Shown: piece after piece, positions 8,656 through 17,075 of the stretch | How positions within the stretch are numbered: position 1 is the stretch's first letter | Layout of the letters: every line of letters starts with the position of its first letter | From: Hydrogenophaga sp. PAMC20947 | GTDB lineage: Bacteria; Pseudomonadota; Gammaproteobacteria; Burkholderiales; Burkholderiaceae_C | Assembly: GCF_004795855.1 (NCBI RefSeq) | Contig: NZ_CP039252.1 | Location: 3,286,001 to 3,350,000, forward strand | Reading direction: 5' to 3' | Length of the DNA: 64,000 nt | Translations under genes and position numbers: made by a program | The notes under the pieces: generated by a model | Databases searched by the model: none | Seen by the model: only the letters and a program-made list of their open reading frames with translations | What the model was told of the DNA's origin: nothing

Positions 8656-9966
8656 GTGCCTTCCCCCAACGCCGAGTCCGCCCCTGCGGCGGCCCATGCG
8701 GCCAACACCCAGCCCGCCTCGCCGCCGTCGCAAGCCACCCTGTGGGCCATGTTGCTGGCGCTGCTGTCGGCCTTTGCGCTCAGCCAGGCATACCGCACCG
8801 TCACAGCCATCATGGCGACCAGCTTGCAAACCGATTTTGGCCTGACGCCCGGATCGCTGGGCGCGTTTGCCGGACTGTTCGGCTTGTCGTTTGGTGTCAC
8901 CCAGTTCTTCATGGGCATTGGCATGGACCTGTATGGCCTGCGCCGTACCGTGCTCACCGCCTTCCCTCTGGCCATCGCTGGCGCGACCCTGTCGGCAACG
9001 GCACCGAGCTACGGTTGGCTGCTGCTGGGACAAATGCTGATCGGCGTGGGCTGCGCGCCAGCCTTTCTGGCGTGCACAGTGTTCATTTCCCGGCATTTTC
9101 CGAGCTCGCGCTTTGCGTTTGTGTCAGGCGTTGGCCTGGGCATTGGCGGCATTGGCCTGCTGCTGACCGGCACCCCGCTGGCCTGGCTGGTCGAGCGGTG
9201 GGGCTGGCGCAGCGGCTTTGCCCTGCTGGCTGTGTTGTCTTTACTGGCTTGGCTGTTGATCTGGCGCCGCGTGCACGAACCTGTCGTTGCCGGCTCGACG
9301 CCCGAGCGGGAGCGCTGGGGCGTGGCGGTGCGTCGCTTTGGCGCCCTGTTTCTCTTGCCGCACACGCTGGGCATCTTGATGCTGGGCATGGTCGCCTACG
9401 CCTCCTTCCTCTCGCTGCGCGGGCTGTGGATCGCACCGATGCTGATCGACCGCTACGGTTTTACCTTGGTCGAAAGCGGCAACATGGCGCTGGTGATGTC
9501 GTTGATTTCCTTGTTTGCCCCGGCCCTGTTTGGCCGCTTCGACCCGGGCCCGACCCGTCGGCGCGCATGGGTGGTCAACTTTTCATTGTTGGTTGCCGCG
9601 CTCTACCTGGGGGTGGGGCTTGCGCACCACGCGGCGCTGAACATAGCACTGGTGCTGTGCATTTCGGTGCTGTCGGGCTATGCGGTGCTGCAATATTCCG
9701 ACGTGCGCTCGTCTTACCCCCCCGACCTCACCGGGCGCGCGCTCTCGGTGTTCACCATGGCCATGTTTCTGGGCGTGGGCCTGGTTCAGTGGCTCACCGG
9801 CTGGGTCGCCGAGTGGGCGCTGGCTCAAGGACTGGAGCCCTACCGCGCGGTAATGATCACCATTGCCACGCTGCTGGCGCTGGGCTCGACCGCGTTTCGC
9901 TGGCTGCCCCGGTCGCCGCTCTTGCAGCAAGAGCCCGGGCCACAGACGGTACAACACACGCCCTGA
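8656..9966 (+). CDS. Major facilitator superfamily transporter
   Basis: The 436-residue protein starts at a GTG and has a short Pro/Ala-rich cytoplasmic N-terminus followed by about 12 membrane helices in two halves. The helix 2-3 loop reads GMDLYGLRRTV, a variant of the MFS motif GxxxDRxGRR. The sequence is closest to MFS permeases of organic anions or of unknown substrates. It stands alone, with intergenic DNA on both sides. The substrate cannot be assigned. Confidence 0.85.
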   Translation: MPSPNAESAPAAAHAANTQPASPPSQATLWAMLLALLSAFALSQAYRTVTAIMATSLQTDFGLTPGSLGAFAGLFGLSFGVTQFFMGIGMDLYGLRRTVLTAFPLAIAGATLSATAPSYGWLLLGQMLIGVGCAPAFLACTVFISRHFPSSRFAFVSGVGLGIGGIGLLLTGTPLAWLVERWGWRSGFALLAVLSLLAWLLIWRRVHEPVVAGSTPERERWGVAVRRFGALFLLPHTLGILMLGMVAYASFLSLRGLWIAPMLIDRYGFTLVESGNMALVMSLISLFAPALFGRFDPGPTRRRAWVVNFSLLVAALYLGVGLAHHAALNIALVLCISVLSGYAVLQYSDVRSSYPPDLTGRALSVFTMAMFLGVGLVQWLTGWVAEWALAQGLEPYRAVMITIATLLALGSTAFRWLPRSPLLQQEPGPQTVQHTP

Positions 9967-10103
9967 GTATTTGGGTCAGCCACCTGAAGTGCTGCCCATA
10001 TCCGGTGCGCCAAGCCCCTTCAGCAGCAGCGGCGCTGTCGCCGCCAGCACATCACGCAGACCCTGCCCAGAACTCCGGCGAGCACCCCGGCTACCATTGC
10101 CCC

Positions 10104-11075
10104 ATGCAATTCTTTGATTCCGACGCCACCCGCTCCGCCCTGCCCTTCGATCGCTTGGTCCCGGCGTTGCGCGAGCGCTTCGCCGCTGGCTGCGAAACAC
10201 CACCCCGCCACGTCCACGAAATCACCAACCCAGCCGACGATGTCACCCCCGACCTCGTCGGCCGCCGCATCACCTCGCTCATCATGCCGGCCTGGATTCC
10301 GGGCCAAACCTACGGGGTCAAGATCGTCAACATCGCGCCGGGCAATGCCAAACGCGGTCTGACCGGGCTGCACGGCAGCTATCTGCTCTTTGACGCACGC
10401 ACCGGCGTGCCGCTGGCCCACATGGACGGCGACCAGATCACCGCGCGCCGAACAGCGGCAGCCTCGGCCCTGGCGGGCTCTTACCTGGCCCGTGCCGACG
10501 CCAAACACCTGCTGCTGGTGGGCGCTGGGCAGGTGGCGCGACTGCTGCCTGCGGCCTACCGCACGGTGCGGTCCATCGAACGGGTCAGCGTGTGGGCGCG
10601 GCGCGCCGAGCAAGCCGAGCAGCTCGCGCAGCAATTGCGAAACGAAGGCTTCAATGCGCAAGCCACAAGCCAGCTCGAGCTGGCTTGTGGCGAAGCCGAC
10701 ATCGTGAGCTGCGCGACCTTGTCGATGGAAGCTGTGGTGCGCGGCGCCTGGCTGGCGCCGGGCAACCACCTCGACCTGATTGGCAGCTTCACCCCCGCCA
10801 TGCGCGAGGCAGACGATGCCTGTTTTGAGAACGCCCGCGTGTTCGTCGACACAGACGAAGCGCTCACGAAAAGCGGCGATTTGCTGATCCCCATGGCCCA
10901 TGGGGTGCTGCGCGCCGACGATATCCGGGGCACGCTCACCACCTTGTCCAAAGGGGTCGCCACCGGCCGCAAGACCGATGCAGAGCGCACGGTGTTCAAA
11001 TCGGTGGGCACAGCGCTGGAAGACTTGGCGGCGGCCAACCTGATTTACGAAACCCTGGGCCAACCGCAGGCCTGA
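10104..11075 (+). CDS. Ornithine cyclodeaminase / mu-crystallin family protein
   Basis: This 323-residue protein of the OCD/mu-crystallin family includes the NAD(P)-binding Rossmann motif LLLVGAGQVARLLPAAY at about 135-150 and the substrate-side segments HMDGDQITARRTAAASA and GSFTPAMREAD. Members make proline from ornithine or reduce delta-1-pyrroline-2-carboxylate or ketimines; in this branch the ketimine reductase role is the more common. The ATG at 10104 gives the typical family length. A 30-base perfect palindrome sits inside the gene at 10662-10691. Confidence 0.85.
   Translation: MQFFDSDATRSALPFDRLVPALRERFAAGCETPPRHVHEITNPADDVTPDLVGRRITSLIMPAWIPGQTYGVKIVNIAPGNAKRGLTGLHGSYLLFDARTGVPLAHMDGDQITARRTAAASALAGSYLARADAKHLLLVGAGQVARLLPAAYRTVRSIERVSVWARRAEQAEQLAQQLRNEGFNAQATSQLELACGEADIVSCATLSMEAVVRGAWLAPGNHLDLIGSFTPAMREADDACFENARVFVDTDEALTKSGDLLIPMAHGVLRADDIRGTLTTLSKGVATGRKTDAERTVFKSVGTALEDLAAANLIYETLGQPQA
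10662..10691. repeat. 30-base perfect palindrome inside the ocd-like gene
   Basis: Bases 10662-10691 read GCCACAAGCCAGCTC followed directly by its exact reverse complement. The palindrome encodes part of the Rossmann domain (SQLELACG), so it is under coding constraint as well. A perfect 15-base arm with no spacer is rare by chance. Its role, if any, is unknown. Confidence 0.85.
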
Positions 11076-11128
11076 GGCAGGCTTGATGTCGGCTTGACAC
11101 CTCTGGACCCGGCCCCTGAGGGCAGGCG

Positions 11129-11509
11129 TCAGGCCATGGGGTTGCCGTTCAGCGTTGTCTGGGGCACCTGCTGGATCGCATCCCAATGCTCCACGATCTT
11201 GCCGTAGGCATCGAAGCGGAAAAAATCCATCGTCACATACTGATCGTTGTCCGGCCAGGTCTGGAGCGTGTGCAAAGCCACCAGATCGCCCTCGGCCACC
11301 GCGCGCACGAATGCGATCTGCTTGTCGGGATACTGCTGGTGCATCGCGGTGAAGTAGTCGACGAAGGCCTGCTTGCCATCCGCCACCAGCGGGTTGTGCT
11401 GGATGTACTCGGCACCCACATACAAGTCCACCGCTTTGGCCGGTTCACCGAGGTAGGCGGTGCGGTAAAAGTCGATCGCGTTCTGTTTGTTGGTTTCTAG
11501 CGGGTTCAT
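11129..11509 (-). CDS. SnoaL-like / NTF2-fold protein
   Basis: The 126-residue protein has the cone-shaped NTF2 fold signature: N-terminal helices (NKQNAIDFYRTAY), then YIQHNPLVADGKQAF and a beta-sheet C-terminus ending FDAYGKIVEHWDAIQQVP. SnoaL-like proteins include polyketide cyclases, isomerases and non-catalytic binders. The ATG at 11509 has GAGGAG seven bases upstream. Its start is 11 bases from the end of the mgtE gene on the same strand, so it could be the last gene of that operon. Confidence 0.85.
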   Translation of the reverse strand: MNPLETNKQNAIDFYRTAYLGEPAKAVDLYVGAEYIQHNPLVADGKQAFVDYFTAMHQQYPDKQIAFVRAVAEGDLVALHTLQTWPDNDQYVTMDFFRFDAYGKIVEHWDAIQQVPQTTLNGNPMA

Positions 11510-11520
11510 GCAAAGCCTCC

Positions 11521-13236
11521 TCAGGTAAACCACAAGGTCGCCAGACCCAGGAAGGCCGCAAACCCGACCACATCGGTCACCGTGGTGAGGATCACACTGC
11601 CGGCCAGCGCCGGATCAATGCCCAAACGGTGCAGCATCAGCGGAATCGCCAGGCCCGCCAGCGCAGCGCACAGCAGGTTGATCAGTATGGCCACGCCAAT
11701 GATGCCGCCCAGCATCGGGTTGCCAAACCAGGCAAACACCAGCAGCCCGATCACCACCGCCCACAACACGCCGTTGATCGCCGATATGCCCATCTCGCGG
11801 GTGAACATCAGGCGCAAGTTACCCTTCTGGATTTGCCCCAGGGCCAGGCCCCGGATCACCAGCGTGAGCGTCTGGCTGCCCGCAATGCCGCCCATGCTGG
11901 CCACGATGGGCATGAGCACGGCCAAAGCCACCAGCTGCTCCAGCGTGGCTTCAAAGCGGCTGATCACAGCCGCAGCCAGCAAGGCGGTGAGCAGATTGAT
12001 CCCCAGCCACATCGCCCGGCTGCGCGAGCCCGCCAGCACCGGGCCGAACATGTCGGCCTCCTGGTCCAGACCGGCCATCTGCATCACGGTGCGATCGGAA
12101 TCTTCCCGAATCTGATCGACCACATCATCCACCGTGATGCGCCCGACCAAACGCCCCGCCGCATCCAGCACAGGCGCAGACAACAGGTCGTGGTCCTCAA
12201 ACAACTGGGCCACCTCAGACGCCGGCATGTCCACCGGAATCCCCGAAACATCCTCCTGCATCAGGTCGGATACCCGCGTATCGGTGTTGGCCGTGACCAG
12301 CGTGCTCAGCCGCAACACGCCCTGGTACAGGCCATGGCGGTCGAGCACCATCAGCATGTCGGTTTGCGGCGGCAAGGTCTCCAGCAAGCGCAGATAGCGC
12401 ATCACCGTGCCCACCCGCACATCGGCCCGCACCTCGATCGGATCGGCGTTCATCAGACCGCCGGCGGTGTCTTCGGGATAGGACAGCAACGCTTCGAGCT
12501 GCTGTCGGCGGCTGCCGCCTGTGGCCACCAGCAGCTGGGCGCCCAGCGCCGTTGGGAGCGACTGGATCAAATCCACCAGATCATCGAGTTCCAGGTAATG
12601 GGCACTGGCGGCCAGATCGCCAGGCTCCATTTGCTGGGCCAGCGCCGCGCAAATCTCTTCATGCAGAAAGGTCAGCACCTTGCCCGCGCGATCGGTCTCG
12701 ACCATGCTCCAGACTTCACGGCGCTCGTCGGGTGGCAAGGCCTCCAGCAGACCCGCCACCTTGGCCGGGTGGGTGCGGTGCAGCAGCTTGCCCACGCGCT
12801 TGAGACGCCCCTCGGACAGCGCTTCGCGCACCGCCTGCAAATGGCCTATCGTCTTGCCGCCCCCGCGCGCGGCCGTGCCCGCCTCGATGACGTCTGCGGC
12901 ATCTTCCGCCTGGTCTTCCACATCGAGCGCCCGGAAATGCTGGCGTGGCTCGGCGCGCAAGTGCGGCAATATGCGGCCTTCCAACGCGGGATCCACCTGT
13001 TGCCACAGGGCGTCCCGCCGTTGGTCGTCCAGCCGTTCGATCAGGGCCGCGACCTTGGCGGGGTGCAAACCGGCCATGAGCTTTCGCACCCGCTTGTTGC
13101 GCCCGGCATCCAGCGCTTCAATGATGCGCTCACTGTCGGTGACCGCCCGCGAGGCCGGGTGGTTGTCATCGTCATGGGGGTCGTGGTCGTCGTGGTCGTG
13201 GTCGTGGTCGTGGTCCATATCGTTGTTGCTTTTCAT
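11521..13236 (-). CDS. mgtE: MgtE-type magnesium channel with His/Asp-rich N-terminus
   Basis: This 571-residue Mg2+ channel opens with a His/Asp run (DMDHDHDHDHDDHD, residues 7-20). Then comes an MgtE N-domain with two related segments (GLHPAKVAALIERL and RTHPAKVAGLLEAL). A CBS pair follows (YPEDTAGGLMNADPIEV and LMQEDVSGIPVDMPASEV), then a five-helix membrane domain with the pore motifs GIAGSQTLTLVIRGLALGQ and a conserved Asp near PALAGSVILTTVTDVVGF. MgtE gates by Mg2+ binding at the N and CBS domains. The His/Asp tail could bind divalent metals. Its ATG lies five bases after the SLC13-type gene, so the two are probably co-transcribed. Confidence 0.92.
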   Translation of the reverse strand: MKSNNDMDHDHDHDHDDHDPHDDDNHPASRAVTDSERIIEALDAGRNKRVRKLMAGLHPAKVAALIERLDDQRRDALWQQVDPALEGRILPHLRAEPRQHFRALDVEDQAEDAADVIEAGTAARGGGKTIGHLQAVREALSEGRLKRVGKLLHRTHPAKVAGLLEALPPDERREVWSMVETDRAGKVLTFLHEEICAALAQQMEPGDLAASAHYLELDDLVDLIQSLPTALGAQLLVATGGSRRQQLEALLSYPEDTAGGLMNADPIEVRADVRVGTVMRYLRLLETLPPQTDMLMVLDRHGLYQGVLRLSTLVTANTDTRVSDLMQEDVSGIPVDMPASEVAQLFEDHDLLSAPVLDAAGRLVGRITVDDVVDQIREDSDRTVMQMAGLDQEADMFGPVLAGSRSRAMWLGINLLTALLAAAVISRFEATLEQLVALAVLMPIVASMGGIAGSQTLTLVIRGLALGQIQKGNLRLMFTREMGISAINGVLWAVVIGLLVFAWFGNPMLGGIIGVAILINLLCAALAGLAIPLMLHRLGIDPALAGSVILTTVTDVVGFAAFLGLATLWFT

Positions 13237-13241
13237 AGATT

Positions 13242-15131
13242 TCACAGAGGCCAGATCCACAGCAGCATGGGCACGCTGATCGCAACCACGATCACCTCCA
13301 CCGCCAGGCCCAGTCGCCAATAGTCGCCAAACCGGAAGCCGCCGGGCCCCAGAATCAGGGTGTTGTTCTGATGCCCGATGGGGGTAAGAAACGCGCAGGA
13401 CGCACCAATGGCCACAGCCATCAGAAAGGCGTCGGCACTCACGCCCAGCGCGGCCGAGGTGCCCAGGGCAATCGGGCACATCACCGCCGCCGTGGCCGCA
13501 TTGTTGATCAGGTCAGACAGGAACATGGTGACCACCAGCACCAGCACCAGCGCCCCCACCGGGCTGCCCTGGGCCACGTTTTCCAGCAACACGCGGGCGA
13601 TCATATCGGCGGTTCCTGTCGTCTCCATCACCGCCGCCACCGGGATCAAGGCCCCCAACAGCACGATGACCGGCCAGTCAATCGACTCGTATACCGCGCG
13701 CAAGGGCACTGTCCGGAATGCCATGGACGCCAGCACCCCCAGCGCGAAGGCCACGGCGGCCGGCAACAACCCCAGCGCCGCCGCACCGACCGAAGCCACC
13801 ATGATGCCGGTGGCGATCCAGGCGCGGCGCACGTTGGGAATCTGCAGCTCGCGCTGGGCCAGGGGCACGCAGCCCATGTCTGACGCAAACTCGGCCAGCG
13901 CTTCAGCCGGCCCCTGCATCAACAACAAGTCCCCGGGTTTGAGGGCCATGAGCCTCAAGCGCTTGAGCGCGCGCTCGCCGTGCCGCGACACCGCCAGCAA
14001 ATTCAGGCCATAGCGGGTGCGCAGCTGAATGTCGCTGGCCGATCGTCCCTCGAGCAATGAGCCGGGACGCACAGCCAGCTCCATCAGCACAATGTCGCGC
14101 GAGGCACTCTTCGAAAGCTCGTCGTTGGGGGTGGGGGCTTCGGCATTTGTCGCTGCTGCGGCGGCCTCATCGGCACCGGGATGCTTGGCCGCGACCAACG
14201 GATCCACCTCGAGTGGCGCTTCGGCAGCGGCCCGCTCAGGGTGGCCCGACTCCTCCAGCTTGAGGCCCAGCGACGACAGCAGCTTGGCCAGCGATTCCGC
14301 CTCGGCCTCGATCACCAGAATGTCACCCTCGCGCAGGCGCCGCCCAGGGTAAGGCGCGATGACCCGCATGTGGTCGCGCGACATCCCCACCACCTGAGCG
14401 CCCACAGCATCCAGCGTCGGGTCCAGTTCGTACAGCGCTTTGCCAATGGAGGAGCTGTCAGCGACCACGCGGGCCTCGGTCAAATAAGCCCCTGTTTCAA
14501 AACCCTCCAGCCCCGACTGCTTGCGCACCGGGACCAAACGCCAACCCACCAGAGCCACAAAGGCCACCCCTGCAAGAGCCACGGCAAGCCCCACCGGCGT
14601 GAAGTCGAACATCGAAAACCCGCCCAGGCCACGCTCGGCCCGAAATCCCGACACGATCAGGTTGGGCGGTGTTCCGATCAGCGTGGTCATGCCCCCCAGA
14701 ATGGTGCCAAAGGCCAGCGGCATCAGCACCTGGCCAGGGGCGATCTGCAGGCGGCGCGCCAGCTGGATCGCCAGCGGCATCAGCAACGCCATGGCGCCCA
14801 CGTTGTTCATGAAGCCCGACAACAACGCGCCCAGCCCCACCAAAGCCAGCAAGCTGACCGTCGTACCCGCCTGCTGGGGCAAGGTATGCCGGGCCAACAC
14901 ATTCACAGCCCCCGAGATCTGCAGACCCCGGCTCAAGATCAACACGCAGGCCACAGAAATAACGGCCGGATGTCCGAACCCGAGGAAGGCTTCGCGCGCG
15001 GGCAGCAGGCCGGTGACCACGCAAGCCAGCAGGGCACCCGCAGCCACCATGTCATGGCGCCAGCGGCCCCAGGCAAACATGCCGACCGCGACCGCCAGAA
15101 TAGACAGGATGAGAAGCTGGTTGGTTTGCAT
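13242..15131 (-). CDS. SLC13-type anion permease with two TrkA-C domains
   Basis: The 629-residue product has two sets of membrane helices around a cytoplasmic insert. The insert holds two TrkA-C (RCK_C) domains, read as VVADSSSIGKALYELDPTLD to VIEAEAE and MELAVRPGSLLEGRSASDIQ to LMQGPAEAL. Motifs such as LIGTPPNLIVSGF, LSGFMNNVGAMALLMPLAIQ and FLSDLINNAATAAVMCPIAL match the DASS/SLC13 superfamily (sulfate, phosphate or dicarboxylate; some members are sodium coupled). The substrate is not determined. It is the first gene of the mgtE operon. Confidence 0.88.
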   Translation of the reverse strand: MQTNQLLILSILAVAVGMFAWGRWRHDMVAAGALLACVVTGLLPAREAFLGFGHPAVISVACVLILSRGLQISGAVNVLARHTLPQQAGTTVSLLALVGLGALLSGFMNNVGAMALLMPLAIQLARRLQIAPGQVLMPLAFGTILGGMTTLIGTPPNLIVSGFRAERGLGGFSMFDFTPVGLAVALAGVAFVALVGWRLVPVRKQSGLEGFETGAYLTEARVVADSSSIGKALYELDPTLDAVGAQVVGMSRDHMRVIAPYPGRRLREGDILVIEAEAESLAKLLSSLGLKLEESGHPERAAAEAPLEVDPLVAAKHPGADEAAAAATNAEAPTPNDELSKSASRDIVLMELAVRPGSLLEGRSASDIQLRTRYGLNLLAVSRHGERALKRLRLMALKPGDLLLMQGPAEALAEFASDMGCVPLAQRELQIPNVRRAWIATGIMVASVGAAALGLLPAAVAFALGVLASMAFRTVPLRAVYESIDWPVIVLLGALIPVAAVMETTGTADMIARVLLENVAQGSPVGALVLVLVVTMFLSDLINNAATAAVMCPIALGTSAALGVSADAFLMAVAIGASCAFLTPIGHQNNTLILGPGGFRFGDYWRLGLAVEVIVVAISVPMLLWIWPL

Positions 15132-15274
15132 GGACCTCAACAAAAAGCGGGGAATGAAGAGAGACCAGTATGGCGGCGGTTCATCCAGGGGCGCCGCGCA
15201 TGCAGCGCTCGCTTGAGCTTGCCACAAAGCGGACCCGCGCACCGGGCCATCGCGCCACCTTCAGTTTGGCTGGC

Positions 15275-15598
15275 TCACCCGTCCCGATCTTGCCTCGCCT
15301 GCTGCGTGGCATCCAGCAAGGCTTCGAAGCTCTGCTGGTCGGTCGATGCGTTGCGCATGGGCCGGTCCAGCGCTCGGGTGAAACTGTCCAGCCCCGACCC
15401 GTCGGCCTTGATGTACAAGGCCCCCACTTGCTGGGCCAGCGCGCTGTAGCTGCGGCCGATGGATTCCAGCCGTCGGGTCAGCTCATCCAGCAGTTCAGCA
15501 TCCAGCTGCTCCAACCCCGAGGTCTGCGACTTCAACGCCTGGCCTGACGCCTCGTGGCGCCGAGGCTCTGGCACATGGGAATGCCGCGGCACCTTCAC
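15275..15598 (-). CDS. Small coiled-coil protein of unknown function
   Basis: This 107-residue protein is mostly helical and soluble (QLDAELLDELTRRLESIGRS to FEALLDATQQARQD), with no membrane segment. Its ATG overlaps the stop of the preceding gene (ATGA at 15595-15598), indicating coupled translation with the two-helix membrane protein. I do not recognise the family. The pair probably works together. Confidence 0.65.
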   Translation of the reverse strand: MKVPRHSHVPEPRRHEASGQALKSQTSGLEQLDAELLDELTRRLESIGRSYSALAQQVGALYIKADGSGLDSFTRALDRPMRNASTDQQSFEALLDATQQARQDRDG

Positions 15599-15999
15599 AT
15601 CCGATCAACGGCAGCAGGGGCAACGGGCAAGGTGGTTTTCGGCGCCTCCAGCTGGTTGAGCCGGGCGTTGAGCGCGCGGAATTCCTCCAGCATGGTTTTC
15701 TGCAGCGCGTCAAAGCGCGAGCCTTCTACCCGGTCCGCCATCTGCTGGGCGCTGCGCAGCTCTTTGTGCAGGCGTCGGGTTTCGAGCAGTCCGGTCACCC
15801 GGCTATAGAGCGTGGCGATCAGAAACAAGGTCACAAACACCCCGGCCAACCCCAGCAGGATCAGCCCCATCGGGGCTTGCACGTCGGCGAACAGGAAGTT
15901 GAGGTTGGTTGTGGCGGTGAGCGCTGACCAGTTCAGACCGGCGAACAGCACGGTCAAGGCCACAGCGCCCCAGGCCAGGGCATGGCTGATGCGTTCCAT
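15595..15999 (-). CDS. LapA-like small membrane protein with C-terminal coiled coil
   Basis: The 134-residue protein has two membrane helices (ALAWGAVALTVLFAGLNW and LILLGLAGVFVTLFLIAT) followed by a cytoplasmic coiled coil (LLETRRLHKELRSAQQMADR to EEFRALNARLNQLE). This layout resembles LapA/DUF1049 proteins that assist LPS assembly, but the resemblance may be only architectural. AAGGAG precedes the ATG at 15999. It is divergent from the LysR gene. Confidence 0.7.
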   Translation of the reverse strand: MERISHALAWGAVALTVLFAGLNWSALTATTNLNFLFADVQAPMGLILLGLAGVFVTLFLIATLYSRVTGLLETRRLHKELRSAQQMADRVEGSRFDALQKTMLEEFRALNARLNQLEAPKTTLPVAPAAVDRM

Positions 16000-16094
16000 G
16001 AGAGCTCCTTGGGCAAAAGTTAAAAGAATACTTTGATGTTATTCGCTCAATTACGATAATCAAAGTCCAAAATTGAACAACTGGATTTTCAACA

Positions 16095-17066
16095 ATGAAA
16101 ACCAAGGCGACCGCGTCCGAGCAACCAGTGTCCAACGATGGCGTCTCTAACAGTCAGGTTCGGCCGCTGCTGAACTGGGGCGATTTTGAGGTCGTGTGGG
16201 TGATCTCCCGCATCGGCCAGTTGTCGCGGGCGGCTGAAACGCTGGCGCTGTCGCATGTCACGCTGTTGCGCAAGCTGGCGGCCATCGAAACGCGCCTCAA
16301 CGCGCGGCTGTTTGACCGCTTGCGGGGGCACTACACGGCCACGGCGGCCGGCGAAGAGCTGATCCAGGCCGCCGAACACATGGCGCCAGCCGCGCGCGCG
16401 GCCGAAATGCGGGTGATCGGACAAGACCTCCGCCCCCAGGGTCATGTGCGCATCACCGCCGCCGGCGTCTTGACCGCTCACGCCCTGCCACAGGTGCTGG
16501 GCCAGTTCGCCAGCGCATTTCCCGACGTCAAGGTGGAGCTGCTCTCCACCCGCGACCTCGTGAGCCTCACACGCCGCGAAGCCGACGTCGCCCTGCGCAT
16601 CTCCGACGCCGTGCCCGACTGGCTCGTGGGGCGCCAGCTCGCCCAGCTCGATTTCAAGGTCTACGGCCTCAAGCGCCCGGGCATCCAGCCCCGTCTGCAA
16701 AAGCACACCACCCTGGCCCGCCAGCGCCGCTGGATCGCCTTCGAAAGCGACGCACGCGAGCTGAAATTCGACCGCTGGCTGCTCGACGAAGTGCCCGACA
16801 GCTCGGTGGTCCTGCGGGTGGACAGCTTCGAACACGCCCTGGCCATGCTGCGCGCAGGCCTGGGCATCGCCCTGCTGCCCGCCTTTCTGGAGCGCAGCTG
16901 CCCCGAACTGCAACCCCTGACCGAAGCCATCGGCGGCCTGCGCACCCCTTTGTGGGTCATCACGCACAAAGAACTCAGCCAAACCATGCGCATCAAGGTG
17001 GTCATGCAGGCCATCGGCCCCGCCCTGGCCCATGCCATCGCCGCCCCACCCGACCCCAGCCCTTAA
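16095..17066 (+). CDS. LysR-family transcriptional regulator
   Basis: The 323-residue regulator has its winged helix-turn-helix at about residues 28-85 (ISRIGQLSRAAETLALSHVT, then LARLFDR-like ARLFDRLRGHYTATAAGEEL). A type 2 periplasmic-binding-like effector domain follows. It has a longer N-terminal extension (about 25 residues) than most family members. It precedes the SulP permease by nine bases on the same strand, and is divergent from the LapA-like gene. A role in controlling the permease is plausible, and the co-inducer is unknown. Confidence 0.88.
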   Translation: MKTKATASEQPVSNDGVSNSQVRPLLNWGDFEVVWVISRIGQLSRAAETLALSHVTLLRKLAAIETRLNARLFDRLRGHYTATAAGEELIQAAEHMAPAARAAEMRVIGQDLRPQGHVRITAAGVLTAHALPQVLGQFASAFPDVKVELLSTRDLVSLTRREADVALRISDAVPDWLVGRQLAQLDFKVYGLKRPGIQPRLQKHTTLARQRRWIAFESDARELKFDRWLLDEVPDSSVVLRVDSFEHALAMLRAGLGIALLPAFLERSCPELQPLTEAIGGLRTPLWVITHKELSQTMRIKVVMQAIGPALAHAIAAPPDPSP

Positions 17067-17075
17067 CATCGACCC

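Noticed and set aside
8595..11075. Very long 826-residue open frame across the MFS gene
   Set aside because: Only its 3' part (from 10104) is coding for the OCD-like enzyme. The part over the MFS gene is out of frame and low in plausible motifs.
11629..13323. Long open frame (564 residues) on the plus strand, antisense to mgtE
   Set aside because: It is His/Arg/Gln-rich, has no family features, and is fully explained by high-GC codon bias opposite a clear MgtE gene.
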